Both the position numbers and the translations under genes were made by a program. 64,000 nucleotides of DNA from Symbiodinium sp. CCMP2592 (lineage: Eukaryota > Sar > Dinophyceae > Suessiales > Symbiodiniaceae): the NCBI GenBank assembly GCA_905221615.1, contig CAJNDT010005768.1:478875-542874 (forward strand), read 5' to 3'. A model generated the notes under the pieces. That model was not told the DNA's origin. It did no database searches and saw nothing but the letters and a program-made list of their open reading frames with translations. Position 1 is the first letter of the stretch. Every line of letters starts with the position of its first letter. Below are positions 39,431 to 48,613 of this stretch, in pieces.

Positions 39431-40173
39431 ATGGCGCAGACTGCAGCTGCAACGGAGGCAGGCGTGTCGAAGTTTCTGCGTCTGCTCTTCTGCCAAGTTT
39501 GTCACAGGCTCCGTCAGCTCCCTCTAAAGGTCAGAGCGGCAGCGACCTTAGGCAGATGTGATGCCAAGTGCTTCGCACTTGATTGCTCAACTGTTGACGG
39601 ATGTGGATCTGAGGAATGGCACGTCCTGCGGGTGGAAAGAAGCTATCTAGCTGCACTTTGCATATCCTGGACAACAGTTCAGAAGCACCGCTGCCAATCC
39701 TGTCCGAACAAGCACTTTCGGGATTCCTAAGGAAGGAGGCGCTGCAGCAAATTGCAGCTTTGGTTGACCCTCAGGGCAGGTGGCAGCCTAAGCACAGCGT
39801 CTGCTCCTGGCTGAATTCTCGGGTGAAAGCTTTCAGGCATGGCCCACGAAGAGTGTTGGCAGCCATGATCTGGTTGGGACTGGAGCCAGAGGTCGCAAGC
39901 CTCGGCTTCAGATGTCCGTCCAGTCACTTGGGCGCTTCAGGATCTCGATGGCTCCAAAGACCAGAATGTGGAGGTCTGGACTGGCCCCTTAAAGGGGAAA
40001 CTCACCTTCTAAAGTCTGAAGCCTTGGACAGGTTTCCGCCAAAGTTCCAGATGCCGAGAGGGTGCCGCCTTTTGCCACGACGAGCTTCCATCATCTCCGG
40101 CGTCTTGCATCCACTGGCAGGCCAGAAGAATAAAGGAGGAGCGTGTGGGAGTCTGGGAGGCCCGGAACGATAA
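39431..40173 (+). CDS. Coding region, unrecognised
   Basis: An ATG at 39431 opens MAQTAAATEAGVSKFLRLLF then CQVCHRLRQLPLK, a plausible first exon ending near a GTCAGA at about 39529. From about 39640 another frame reads LHILDNSSEAPLPILSEQAL, SGFLRKEALQQIAALVDPQG, RVLAAMIWLGLEPEVASLGF and LKSEALDRFPPKF, to a stop at 40171. The second part, of about 150 residues, is one of the better long coding segments here. No family recognised. Confidence 0.5.
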
Positions 40174-40191
40174 CAACGAGCGCATTGGACA

Positions 40192-40461
40192 TCTGTGTTG
40201 CTGGCTAAAGTCTTTTCTTTCGAAGGGCTTGAAGAAAGCTCGGCTAATAGAGCTGGAGAAGCGGCTGCAATGCTCACGGCTCAGACGGTGTCAGCCGCTG
40301 CTTGTCCAAGGGCGTGCAACCTTCCCCTCCCAGTCCCTCCGCTTGCAAAGCTTCGCATCCAAGTTATGTCTGAGCAAGACGTGCGCCGTTGTTTGCGGGT
40401 CAAGCTTGGCGGCTTTGCTGCAGTTTGGGTTTGCATGCATCATGGGCCTGCATGGATTTGA
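40192..40461 (+). CDS. Coding segment, unrecognised
   Basis: Reads KVFSFEGLEESSANRAGEAA, MLTAQTVSAAACPRACNLPL and VMSEQDVRRCLRVKLGGFAA to a stop at 40459. Helical and protein-like. Confidence 0.4.
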   Translation, partial: SVLLAKVFSFEGLEESSANRAGEAAAMLTAQTVSAAACPRACNLPLPVPPLAKLRIQVMSEQDVRRCLRVKLGGFAAVWVCMHHGPAWI

Positions 40462-40498
40462 TGCATGAGTCCTTTTGGTCTTCTGCTTGCAGCACAGG

Positions 40499-40672
40499 TG
40501 ACGGCATTCGCATGGCCTTTTGGATGCAACACGAACCATCCACGAACTTTTGCAATTGCAATTGGGCGCATGCACGTTGCGAGGTCACCGATGACGACCT
40601 GCCTCCGGCAGCTTGTTGTAAACCAGCAACTGTGGCACCGGAGATCGAGTCTCATGTTTGCACTGCCCCAGG
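40499..40672 (+). CDS. Exon between CAG|G and GTAACA sites
   Basis: Between an acceptor at 40498 and a donor GTAACA at 40671, two frames are open. One reads DGIRMAFWMQHEPSTNFCNC then CEVTDDDLPPAACCKPATVA. The other reads RQLVVNQQLWHRRSSLMFAL. I prefer the first. The exon itself is likely. Confidence 0.35.
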
Positions 40673-40674
40673 TA

Positions 40675-40935
40675 ACAGCTCTTGAAGGAATGGGAGATTT
40701 CGAGGAGTTGCAGGCAAGAGCGCATCCTGGCAAGCATACGACCGAACCCCTTGTTGCTTGGCCTGCCGCCACGACACTGCGCCGGAACCCCGAGCCCAGG
40801 TTTCAGAAGATCAAGGACGTCAACTTGCAAGTCCAACTGTTTGCGCAGCTTTCCGTGCCTGCCCTGCCTATTCGTAGATCATTGAACGTGCGTGACCCAC
40901 CTGAAATAGTTCCGTGCTTTACCTGGGAACATTGA
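40675..40935 (+). CDS. Exon candidate, unrecognised
   Basis: The frame reads VTALEGMGDFEELQARAHPG and RFQKIKDVNLQVQLFAQLSV, ending at 40933. Probably continues the gene from 40.2 kb. Confidence 0.3.
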   Translation, partial: TALEGMGDFEELQARAHPGKHTTEPLVAWPAATTLRRNPEPRFQKIKDVNLQVQLFAQLSVPALPIRRSLNVRDPPEIVPCFTWEH

Positions 40936-40997
40936 AATTTCGCTTTGGGTTGTCGATCGCGTTGCATATGCGAGCAATCTCGCTCTACGGAAAAGCG

Positions 40998-41200
40998 TCG
41001 CATGCAGGATGAGCAGCAGAGGAAGGCGGCATTACTAGCGTCAGGCTTCCTCATGGCATCTTGGCTGTTCGCTTGGCTGTTCACTTGCTTCCACGTATGG
41101 CAAGATTCTGGGGAGCTGAGGAGAAGAAAAGGCTAGATGAGGCGGATGCCAAGGCAGGCCTTCGCGCCTATGAAGAGTGCCTTTCGGAGACTTATCGCTC
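40998..41200 (+). CDS. Coiled-coil protein, first segments
   Basis: One frame reads RRMQDEQQRKAALLASGFLM with a hydrophobic run after it. Another, from about 41088, reads RFWGAEEKKRLDEADAKAGL then RAYEECLSETYR. Highly charged helix. It appears to continue in a different frame from about 41195. Confidence 0.45.
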
Positions 41201-41428
41201 GCTGAGATCGCGGCCCTGGAGCAGCGGCTCAAAGACTACAAGAAGGCTCAGGCGCACGCGCCGTCTACGAAGACTCACCGGGACTCCGGAGAGGGTCGAG
41301 ATCATCCACGCCAGGCAGATGCCATCGAGGCCCGGAAGAAGGAGAACGCCAAAGCTCAGGACGTTGGTAGTGGTCTTGCCTGGCTGGGCAGTAATGTAGC
41401 GGAGTCTGTAGGGACCCAAGTTGTCTAG
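41177..41428 (+). CDS. Coiled-coil protein, middle segment
   Basis: Reads DLSLAEIAALEQRLKDYKKA, then a Ser/Arg/His-rich linker, then ADAIEARKKENAKAQDVGSG. Frames before (phase 0), here (phase 2) and after (phase 0) differ with no room for normal introns, so small indels or very short introns are implied. Confidence 0.5.
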   Translation: MPFGDLSLAEIAALEQRLKDYKKAQAHAPSTKTHRDSGEGRDHPRQADAIEARKKENAKAQDVGSGLAWLGSNVAESVGTQVV

Positions 41429-41543
41429 TCGAAGTCTGTTGAAGGAGAAGCGGCAGCAAGGCATTCAGAGCACTGCAAAGAAACGCGCGCAGTGGGAAGA
41501 CGAGACTTACAACAATCTGGTGAATCGAATCACGCAGGCGTGA
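41418..41543 (+). CDS. Coiled-coil protein, further segment
   Basis: Reads KLSSRSLLKEKRQQGIQSTA then KKRAQWEDETYNNLVNRITQ and stops at TGA 41541-41543 or leaves through a nearby donor. No Met, so an internal segment. Confidence 0.5.
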   Translation, partial: KLSSRSLLKEKRQQGIQSTAKKRAQWEDETYNNLVNRITQA

Positions 41544-41623
41544 TACTTATTTTGCAACGCAGTCTCCTGGATGGTCATGCTGTCAAGTGCCGCAGGCCAG
41601 AGCCGCCCGAGCAAAGTCCTACT

Positions 41624-41795
41624 CCAAGGCGGGCGATACTCGCCAGAGTTCGGAACAACGGCACAGATGTGTGTCCTCTGAACTGGCAGGAAGGAATGAG
41701 CAATGCCATTGAGATTGGCATTCAGCGGCGGCAGAGGTGTTTCGACCAGGCTGAGATTCTGACAATGTCGGCCCCCTTTCGTGAATATCAATGAA
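41624..41795 (+). CDS. Coiled-coil gene, exon candidate
   Basis: Reads RAILARVRNNGTDVCPLNWQ then EGMSNAIEIGIQRRQRCFDQ. It sits between stronger exons of the same strand. Confidence 0.35.
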
Positions 41796-41817
41796 TGAAG
41801 ATGTGAGTTTTTGGCAG

Positions 41818-41937
41818 GCCCTTGAGCGCGAGAATGCTCTCCTGGAAAGCATAGAGGCCGCCAACCGGACGGCAGAAGAACGCTTGCAGGCGCTTTATGG
41901 CGATGCTTCTCTGAGCTCGATTCCGCTTGCTTCGGTG
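41818..41937 (+). CDS. Coiled-coil exon with both splice sites
   Basis: Exactly 40 codons between TTTTTGGCAG and a GTAGGT donor, in phase 0 at both ends. Reads ALERENALLESIEAANRTAE then ERLQALYGDASLSSIPLASV. Heptad-like Leu/Ala pattern. One of the best-defined exons of the region. Confidence 0.65.
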
Positions 41938-41964
41938 GTAGGTCCGCCGCCAAGAAATAGAAGA

Positions 41965-42113
41965 TGAATGTAGGCGAAAGGCCGAAGAGTCGCAGGCGCA
42001 CCAAAGGAAACCATCGCAATGAACCTGCGGCACGGAGCTCGCTGCAGGCTAAATTCCAAGAGCGGCAGATCAAGATCTACGCTCAGACGCAGGACGACTC
42101 GCTTTGCTGATAC
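41965..42113 (+). CDS. Coiled-coil gene, next exon
   Basis: Reads RTKGNHRNEPAARSSLQAKF then QERQIKIYAQTQDDSLC before a stop or donor near 42110. Basic to helical. Confidence 0.45.
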
Positions 42114-42163
42114 TGTTTGGATGTTCGGGCTACCAGTGCCTTGCAATGCAAGGGCGATATTGC

Positions 42164-42192
42164 TCAATCAATCAATCAATCAATCAATCAAT
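42164..42192. repeat. (TCAA)7 microsatellite
   Basis: Simple four-base tandem run, in an apparent intron directly before the next exon. Confidence 0.9.
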
Positions 42193-42194
42193 CC

Positions 42195-42354
42195 ACAGTT
42201 GGACTTGGAAGGCCGTCACCACAACACCCAAAGCTACTGCACGCTCATGGAGTTGGAAGCAATTTTGAGTTTTGACAGAAGCAAGGACTGGGTCGAAAAG
42301 AAGCTCGAGGACCACGCGCAGTTCAAGGCCTTGGAGTGTGCGAAGTTGATCTAA
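42195..42354 (+). CDS. Coiled-coil gene, acidic helical exon
   Basis: After ATCCACAG the frame reads LDLEGRHHNTQSYCTLMELE then AILSFDRSKDWVEKKLEDHA and ends ALECAKLI at a TAA. Charged helix like its neighbours. Confidence 0.5.
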
Positions 42355-42504
42355 AACTTGGAAGCAGACGTCATCTTCATCTAGACTAAACCGAACGAAA
42401 GCGGAAAGCGGCAGGCGCACTACAAGAGTCGCTGCCAAGCGGTGACCTCAGGAGAATGTAGTATGTTGGTGCCAGAATCAGCCGTTGCATGGACGATGCA
42501 AGGC

Positions 42505-42680
42505 TGGTCAAGATTTCATGAAAGCTCGATCAAAATCAGCCGGTGAAATCACAAAGAAGGCTTGCATAATTCGTGGTATTGTGGCAGCACTCCGAAGCAT
42601 CAGTGTGTCACAGTGCAGGCGCATGAAAAGTGGCGGGCAAACTACAACAAAGTTGTTGCTGCGCAGAGCCAGGCAGGATG
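42505..42680 (+). CDS. Coiled-coil gene, further exons
   Basis: A first piece reads AGQDFMKARSKSAGEITKKA. A second, in another frame after CAGTGCAG at about 42618, reads AHEKWRANYNKVVAAQSQAG to a stop at about 42680. Both continue the basic helical character of the gene. Confidence 0.4.
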
Positions 42681-42719
42681 AAGCTGCGTTCTGTGGAGTG
42701 CGGTAAATAACGCAAACTA

Positions 42720-42785
42720 TCGCTAGACCCCCTAAACCCTAATCAGCCCCAAGCCGTAAACAACGTAATCCCTAAACCCCAGCCC
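42720..42785. repeat. CCCTAAA-type tract
   Basis: Several CCCTAAACCCTAA-like and AATCCCTAAACCCC units. Degenerate and short. Confidence 0.7.
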
Positions 42786-42894
42786 AAAATCTTAAAGCTG
42801 ATGTGCAGAACAACTCCAACCTCTTGGCGCGACAAGAAGCTGCCAGAGTCCGAGCAGAGGCATGGTGCTTTGTTCTGTGAACTTTATACTATTA

Positions 42895-43008
42895 TGATGC
42901 AGTGCCATAGTATTTAACACATAGTACATGGTACATTGGTAATTACATAGTAAATAGCACGTAGTATATAGTATGTAGTAAATGGTATAAAGTATATAGT
43001 ACTAGAGA
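42895..43008. repeat. Degenerate TAGTA/TACATAGTA microsatellite
   Basis: AT-rich run of CATAGTACATGG, TAGTATATAG and TAGTAAATGG units, in a likely intron between charged exons. Confidence 0.8.
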
Positions 43009-43013
43009 GCAAG

Positions 43014-43136
43014 AGAGAGCGTGGAAAGCAGGAGACGATGGCATTGAAGCTGAAGTGTGCCAATGACGTCCACTCCTTTAAGGAGGCCGCAACGTCTAAG
43101 TTGATCCCCGTGCGATTCCAGATGCCAGCAACATGA
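43014..43136 (+). CDS. Charged exon, unrecognised
   Basis: Reads ERGKQETMALKLKCANDVHS then FKEAATSKLIPVRFQMPAT, stopping at 43134. It probably belongs to the same charged, helical gene as the exons upstream. Confidence 0.45.
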   Translation, partial: RERGKQETMALKLKCANDVHSFKEAATSKLIPVRFQMPAT

Positions 43137-43151
43137 AGTGGATCTAAGCAG

Positions 43152-43380
43152 ATTGCGCCAGAGGTTAAGTACAAGACGTGGGGCGAGCTTCAAAGGCAGC
43201 CCGCTCGTCCAAGACAGCATAGCCGTCGGACAGTGCCACATCTCAGGCGGCGCATGGAGGAGATTCAGAAATCCAGGGATGTCAGGGCCACGGGCCGCCT
43301 CACGAATCTGTTGCATCTTGCGGCACGTTTCTTCAGCGAAGGCCCAGTCGCAAGCTTTGGTCATCAAGATTGCCGAGGGT
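43152..43380 (+). CDS. Basic exon, unrecognised
   Basis: After AAGCAG the frame reads APEVKYKTWGELQRQPARPR, RRTVPHLRRRMEEIQKSRDV and RLTNLLHLAARFFSEGPVA. Good helical composition. The open frame goes on to 43491 with weaker sequence. Confidence 0.5.
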
Positions 43381-43574
43381 CAAGCCAAGGCCGAAGATCG
43401 AAGATGATCGGAGATCGATTCCTTTTCAAATCCAAATTCTCAGTCTCTTTTTGTGCTTCGCTAGTTAGATGCCTTCACTTGAGATCAGCGTGATCTTGCA
43501 CATTCTCAGTGTTGGAACGAGCAGATACCGAACACGAGATGGCGAGCTGAGATGACCAGCTACAGAGTACGGCT

Positions 43575-43685
43575 GAGCTTGTGATGGGTGCGTCACGACC
43601 CTTGCTAAAGCTCGATCTGTTCAGTTTGGTACGAGGGCTCCTCGATGCCGGAGGCTCGTACAAGAGAAGAAGGAGCCATGGAGGT
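43575..43685 (+). CDS. Exon ending at a GTAAAG donor
   Basis: Reads ELVMGASRPLLKLDLFSLVR then GLLDAGGSYKRRRSHG, with GTAAAG at about 43684. Another plus frame (VWYEGSSMPEARTREEGAME) overlaps and is also plausible. Confidence 0.4.
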
Positions 43686-43912
43686 AAAGAACCGCAGACA
43701 AAGACTAGGAGCGGACACGCTGGCTCGGCGCTGAAAGTCTGACAAGTTTATCTGACTTTCGCATGGGGGCTCCTGACTCCTCACGTGCTGTGAGGCTCTG
43801 AACGACCGAGCCAAGGAAGGCTTCATCAAGATCAAGTGTGAGCCAGATGAAAGGCATCCCAGTGCTCCGAGCCTAGTGTTCCTTTTTCAAGCATGGTTCT
43901 GACTTGCACAGG

Positions 43913-43968
43913 AGGATCATCAAGGTAATGAGCGACCTCGGCTTTGAAATGCCCAAGTTGCCAGATGA
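43913..43968 (+). CDS. Short exon, unrecognised
   Basis: Between a CACAG acceptor and a GTACAC donor, the frame reads RIIKVMSDLGFEMPKLPDE. It is separated by about 200 bases from the next exon at 44177. Confidence 0.5.
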
Positions 43969-44176
43969 GGTACACTCTGCCGTGCCTTCACAGGGCCATG
44001 GACTGCTTGGCACATTCGCCGCAGGATGAGGACGAGGAGGGTGAGAAGAAGGCGTTCTGAAGGAGGCAGGCAGATGCTGCGACTTGGCCAGCGCAAGTTC
44101 AGCTTTGGAAATATCGCAGCCATGCTCTTAGTGCATCTAACGCTTCGTGAAGAGCCGTCACTTTCTTGCTTCTGAG

Positions 44177-44246
44177 GATGCCGAAGGCACAGCTTGACAA
44201 GCCGCGCCCCAAAGCGTTTCACCTGGTCATGGCCGAAGTTGCATGA
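44177..44246 (+). CDS. Last exon of the gene at 43-44 kb
   Basis: After TTCTGAG the frame reads MPKAQLDKPRPKAFHLVMAE then VA and stops at TGA 44244-44246. Short, but the splice site, composition and stop agree. Confidence 0.45.
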
Positions 44247-44249
44247 TCA

Positions 44250-44800
44250 CTCAGAGATGAAAGCTATATGCTCCACGTGGGGAAAAGAAGGCATTCTGCA
44301 GACTAGCATCGCCTCATGCCTTGAGTGCAGGCAAGGCTCTGCAGGTAGGTCTACCTAGAGCATGAAGCGAACTTCCATCACAAGCGCTTCAGTTGTCTAG
44401 CGAACGACCGGTCTCCATGGTACACTCGATCAGGCCAGCTACTGGCGGCACCTGATCGAGGATAGCTCCCGAGGGAAGAAGGCTCTACCGATTGACCGCG
44501 TTGAGTTTCTTTCGTAGTCTCGCGGCAGCAATGCCGCAGTGCAGTGTAAGCAAACATCAGTCTTGGTGGCCTCTGTAGCTTCAGCAGCTGCATCATGAGG
44601 CTGAATCTGCAGTCAAGGAGTGTAGGAAGCTCCGCTGCGCAACGGAGCCCAGGAACAAACGAAAGCAAGCTCACGAATTCCTGGCCCTTCCGACAGCGGC
44701 GGCTGTAAGCTTTCAAAGCAAAGGAGAAGTGAAGATCCGAGAGAACACTAAAAATTGATACGGCATGCCGCGGAAAGCGGTGGGACATGTTGCATACCGG
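44250..44800. other. Unassigned stretch; long minus frame rejected
   Basis: A 240-residue minus frame (44378-45100) covers this stretch and overlaps clear plus exons. Its composition (many Arg, Ser, Cys and His) suggests a shadow. Confidence 0.3.
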
Positions 44801-44829
44801 CGATGCATTGCACCAAATCCCGAAGCACC

Positions 44830-44920
44830 ATGCCACGTGAAGAGGGTGCATATATCTCTGCGGAGAAAACACTGTGTCGTGAGCTTGCATTAACTGCTGC
44901 GAGGTTCGAAGAGCCATCAG
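44830..44920 (+). CDS. Helical exon, unrecognised
   Basis: Reads MPREEGAYISAEKTLCRELA then LTAARFEEPS and reaches a GTACGA at 44921. ATG 44831 might be the start of a gene. Confidence 0.5.
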
Positions 44921-44989
44921 GTACGAAGTCACCCTGCGGGAGGATCCAGAGGCGATGTCTCCAGCTGTCTGCGCTTTTCGTTTTGCCTT

Positions 44990-45392
44990 GGGGCGACCAC
45001 ACCAGGATACGAATGGAGCTAAGATCCACGACACGCGCAACGAGGGGTGCCTCGTGGAAATGCTGGGTAAGAAGAAGCGCCTTCGATGCAAGCGTTTCAA
45101 AGGGAATCTTTTGGAATTTCGGGAATTGACATTCGAGTCTCCCCATCATCACACAACAAGCCTGCCGTCAACATGCGTTCGTCAAAGCGTCAGGTGGGTG
45201 GGCCACCAACATTACGATCCTCTGGTGCAGCGCTGGCCCCATGGTGATGCTAAGCTCTACCACTTGAGTCGGCACAGGACTTCATGCACGAAAACGGAAA
45301 GCTTGAAATTCAGATGTTTAGCACGGCTTTCGAGCAGGATCACTGCAGAACCAGATGAAGACAATCGCGAGCTGCGCAAGTGGATGCCTTGA
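44990..45392 (+). CDS. Exon region, unrecognised
   Basis: Reads HQDTNGAKIHDTRNEGCLVE, MLGKKKRLRCKRFKGNLLEF and RELTFESPHHH, later ITAEPDEDNRELRKWMP to a stop at 45390. Parts may be intron. Probably the same gene as the exon at 44830. Confidence 0.45.
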
Positions 45393-45549
45393 CTGAGAGA
45401 CTGAGAGTTGTTGAAAGTCTTGCGACAAGGTGTGAGGTTGTGTGCTGGCCAGGAAGAAGCAAACCAGAACGGACACTCACATTTCTGAGAGTCGGGAGCC
45501 ACTCCGCTTAAGGCGCGACGACTAATAATTCCATTAGCGAAGACGTCAA

Positions 45550-45798
45550 ATGGTGCTTCTGGAAGTTGAGAAGTTTCTGCCTTTTGTCCCAAGATCTGAA
45601 CTCCAGCAGCTTAGCAGGCTTAGCAACGTCTCACGGGCCTCTGTCCTCAAGGGACTAAAAGAAGGCCCAAAGGTTCAGCCAAAGGCGCAAAGGGGCAGCC
45701 TTGGAAGCCGAGGGACAAAAGAGAGCCAGCCATCGAGAGCGGCTTCTGTCAGGTTGTGTTGCCCATGCATGTTGGCGAATGTTGGCAAAGAAGCTTGA
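45550..45798 (+). CDS. Coding exon with plausible start
   Basis: ATG 45550 opens MVLLEVEKFLPFVPRSELQQ then LSRLSNVSRASVLKGLKEGP and a Ser/Gly/Arg-rich stretch. Good composition; no family recognised. It could be a first exon or an internal one. Confidence 0.5.
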   Translation: MVLLEVEKFLPFVPRSELQQLSRLSNVSRASVLKGLKEGPKVQPKAQRGSLGSRGTKESQPSRAASVRLCCPCMLANVGKEA

Positions 45799-45811
45799 GA
45801 GCTAAATGTTC

Positions 45812-46240
45812 GTCGCTTCTTCTCGAGGAGGCAAGCTGGAAGTGATTCCTAAGCTCACCTCTGTCACTCTAGACTGGGAGGCAACGTGTAAGGACACAGC
45901 GGACGAAGAGGGCAGGGCATCGCAGGACGAAGACCATCCAAGACCTAGTGCTAAACTTGCAAAAATGTTTTCCCTTGCTCGGGCTCGGCTGCCCCAAACG
46001 GTGGCTGCAGAAGCCTCAGCCAAGATCAGCTTCTGTCAATTGTGGTGTCCACACGAAGATCTGACAAAATTGTGTCATGGTGCTTGCAGCTGGCTTTTCT
46101 GTGTAATGTGTTGCAAGCCATGTGTGGTTGTACTGTTGCTGTGCTCGATCCTGTTCCAGCCTGTTTCTCATGTGCTCTCTGGCTGTCGAAGCTGCCAGAG
46201 AGCTGCTGTGACGCTCCTTTCAATGCAACCATGCTGCTGA
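45812..46240 (+). CDS. Coding region following 45.5 kb
   Basis: Reads ASSRGGKLEVIPKLTSVTLD, WEATCKDTADEEGRASQDED and AKMFSLARARLPQTVAAEAS, convincing to about 46030. The remainder to 46238 is Cys-rich and hydrophobic and may be intron. Confidence 0.45.
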   Translation, partial: VASSRGGKLEVIPKLTSVTLDWEATCKDTADEEGRASQDEDHPRPSAKLAKMFSLARARLPQTVAAEASAKISFCQLWCPHEDLTKLCHGACSWLFCVMCCKPCVVVLLLCSILFQPVSHVLSGCRSCQRAAVTLLSMQPCC

Positions 46241-46394
46241 CATGACGGCAGGTTGTGCAGGAAGCGTGGCACTGCATGCTGCTGGGCTCCCGTGCATTCG
46301 GCACAAAACGCGTCAGGCGCATCTGGTTCCGGGCTGGGCAGAGTGTTCATTATCTTGTTTTCCAGATTTCGCCACAGCATCATCGTCCTGGAGA

Positions 46395-46718
46395 GACTCT
46401 CAAAATTTGTCAGCGCCAGCCTCTCCGGTGGATGACGTGGCAGTTACTTTGCAGAAACGACAGTGTCGATGCGGCAGCTGCGGGTGTGAGTTTCCGCCGG
46501 GTTCGAAAGCCAGTCCGGAAACAACTCCAAGAATCGCATCGAGCGAAGGAAGAAATCGGCTCGAGCCTGGTTTAGAGGCGATCGTGCTGCGGCGCCAGTT
46601 GCCTCGCGGATCGCGCCTTTCTGGAACCAGTCACTGGTTTGAGGATTTAAGGTTGCTTTATTCGCAACCCATCACTCCTTCAGGGCTGAGTTTGTTGGAA
46701 ACCTATCATCCCTTTTAG
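46395..46718 (+). CDS. Exon with a CxC-GSCGC cluster
   Basis: Reads SAPASPVDDVAVTLQKRQCR then CGSCGCEFPPGSKASPETTP, and ends SGLSLLETYHPF at a TAG inside a TTTAGGG-like sequence. The Cys cluster might bind metal. The frame is also open from 46242. Confidence 0.4.
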   Translation, partial: DSQNLSAPASPVDDVAVTLQKRQCRCGSCGCEFPPGSKASPETTPRIASSEGRNRLEPGLEAIVLRRQLPRGSRLSGTSHWFEDLRLLYSQPITPSGLSLLETYHPF

Positions 46719-46719
46719 G

Positions 46720-47110
46720 GTTTAAGCGATCGTTTAAACTTGGGTTTGTGACTACGAGACGCTCCGTTTGGGGTTTTGCTATTCTTCAGCACTCACTCCT
46801 TTTCGTGTATTGGATTTGCCGCCCATTCTAACCTACTTGGGTTCTTTGCAGACAGTCAAGGATTTTCTGCAACCCCTCCCTCGAACAAGTCACTCTTTTT
46901 GTTTCCGAAGTGGCCCTCCTTGCCTCCTTGCTGTGTTTTCCGAACTCGCAGGAACGCCAGCTGATCCGAGCAGCAGCCTAGCATTTCCGTTTCCCCCCCC
47001 CCCCCCCCCTCTGCTCGGAATCGCAGCTCTACGGCTCCGGTTGTCGGGTCTTGCTCCTTATCCCCCCCTATCCAGAACACATGAGCCGTTGCAGCGGTTT
47101 GCCGGGAATC
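46720..47110. other. Intergenic stretch with a poly-C run
   Basis: Starts with TTTTAGGGTTTAAG. No convincing exon. A 124-residue frame runs through the poly-C (Pro run) and is rejected. Confidence 0.45.
46993..47009. repeat. (C)17 homopolymer
   Basis: Seventeen consecutive C. The length may be unreliable in sequencing. Confidence 0.9.
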
Positions 47111-47111
47111 C

Positions 47112-47343
47112 ATGCGGGGGTTGGGACTGGGAGACGCCCTGAAGACTTCAGAGCCCTCGGAGTCGACAGATTTCTGCGAAGCCTGGGAGGCAACGGCGAC
47201 GGTCGCGTGGACGCATCATCCAGCTGAAGGAGACTCACTACGAGCCCAAACCAGAGGCAAGCCCACCCTTGCTGCCGCTACCACCACGATGACTGAAAGC
47301 ACCCCTTGCCCGCTAAAACACAGGCACTGGGTAGCTGACTAGG
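47112..47343 (+). CDS. Coding candidate with possible start
   Basis: An ATG at 47112 opens MRGLGLGDALKTSEPSESTD then FCEAWEATATVAWTHHPAEG to a stop at 47341. A different frame reads RGRIIQLKETHYEPKPEASP. Low to moderate support. Confidence 0.3.
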
Positions 47344-47495
47344 TGGGACCTCAGATCTGAAACAGCCTGCAAGGGCTATCAGTCTTTGCCGATGTCATTG
47401 CTGGCTTCGGGGCCAATACGGCGAGTGTTGAGCACAAGGTCTGACGAGGCTGCGGGTGTCCCTGTGCTGAATGCTGTGAGTTTTGCATCATGCCT

Positions 47496-47915
47496 TCCTG
47501 CCAGGCGCGGCGTCTTGCTGGAGCCATCGACTGGGAACGGTACAAGTGTGATGTCAAGGACTTCGTGCCAACAGAGGATGACCTTGCTCCAAGCATCTGC
47601 ATCGGAGTGAAGCTTCAGGGCGTCCGCTGGCATGCTAGCGGCCAGCAGCTGAGACGAGACCTGACAAGCACATGCACCTGCTTCTTGAGATCTGCTGCGG
47701 CCTCTGAGTGCGAGGCGCGTGGCGAGTACTGTTCAACAGAAAGGACTACGAACACAACTTCTTTGTAAAGCTCGCGCCTCAAACGGTTGCGGACCCTGCG
47801 GGCACAGGCCTTCCTTCAAGCTTGCTGTACTTCTTTGGGAGGTGCAGCTGCTACTTCAGGGTGCCGATTTATGGGTACCGACCTCGGGTCTGCACAAGGA
47901 AGCTGCTGTCAGGAT
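47496..47915 (+). CDS. Two exons, unrecognised
   Basis: The first reads RRLAGAIDWERYKCDVKDFV then PTEDDLAPSICIGVKLQGVR to about 47640. The second, in another frame from about 47705, reads GAWRVLFNRKDYEHNFFVKL then APQTVADPAGTGLPSSLLYF to a stop at 47915. Both are clearly protein-like and acidic/aromatic; an intron must link them. Confidence 0.5.
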
Positions 47916-48102
47916 GAGGTGTGATGGGATGAAAGTGCTCGAGCAGTACCGACATGAGTGCTTGCAGGTTTGACCGTGCCAAAGAGCTGGCAATTGCATA
48001 CCGGCGGTGCTGTCCTTAAGCCTTTGGCCATGCATTCCGAGATGAGCACACCAGTCAAGAGCAGTGAGGGCGACATGGCGACTTTGGAGGGATTGCAGTC
48101 AT

Positions 48103-48232
48103 GTTGAGTTGGTGCGAAGCCTGCTCGTCCAAGGCGGCTGGACTCAGAGTGGGACGAGCAGCTCAGAATCTGGGTGCTTGTCCCAGAGCCGCTCATGTTC
48201 GCTGCTAGGAAAATTGAGCCGGAATAGGCTGG
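48103..48232 (+). CDS. Exon without Met, unrecognised
   Basis: Reads VGAKPARPRRLDSEWDEQLR then IWVLVPEPLMFAARKIEPE before a TAG at about 48230. Overlapping frames are Ser-rich and less convincing. Confidence 0.4.
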
Positions 48233-48276
48233 GGACACTCTTGGCTCGATCCACTTTGTCTACATTAGCTTCTGTT

Positions 48277-48345
48277 GTACCAAGGCGGATCTGGATCAAA
48301 AGCGCGAGCAGCAGCGAGCAGCGAGGTGTGCACCTCAGGAGTGAG
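48277..48345 (+). CDS. Short charged exon
   Basis: After GTACCAAG the frame reads ADLDQKREQQRAARCAPQE. Possibly spliced to the exon at 48103 and to the following ones. Confidence 0.3.
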
Positions 48346-48613
48346 TAATGGTTGTCAGCATGTTGATCCGGCGACCAGGATCGGAGAAAAGTGCTTTATG
48401 CATTCCCTCATGCCAGATGCTCTTTCATGATTAACGGAACAGCGGCACATGAGGCGAGCTGAGCGAGCGCGGATGATAGATCAAGAGGCGCAGATGCACA
48501 CGACTGCTCCTTCAGATCACGCCGTCGCACTGTCAGGACCCTGCAGAGCGGTCAATCTATGGCACAGAGGAGGTTGGCACAGCAGACGGTGAAAGACACA
48601 CAGTAGGAGTCTC

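Noticed and set aside
44378..45100. 240-residue minus-strand open frame
   Set aside because: Plus-strand exons in the same place (for example EEGAYISAEKTLCRELALTA) are far more protein-like; long shadow frames are expected in GC-rich coding DNA.
46768..47142. 124-residue plus frame across the poly-C run
   Set aside because: Composition is Pro/Leu/Phe-rich because of C- and T-rich DNA, and there are no supporting splice sites.
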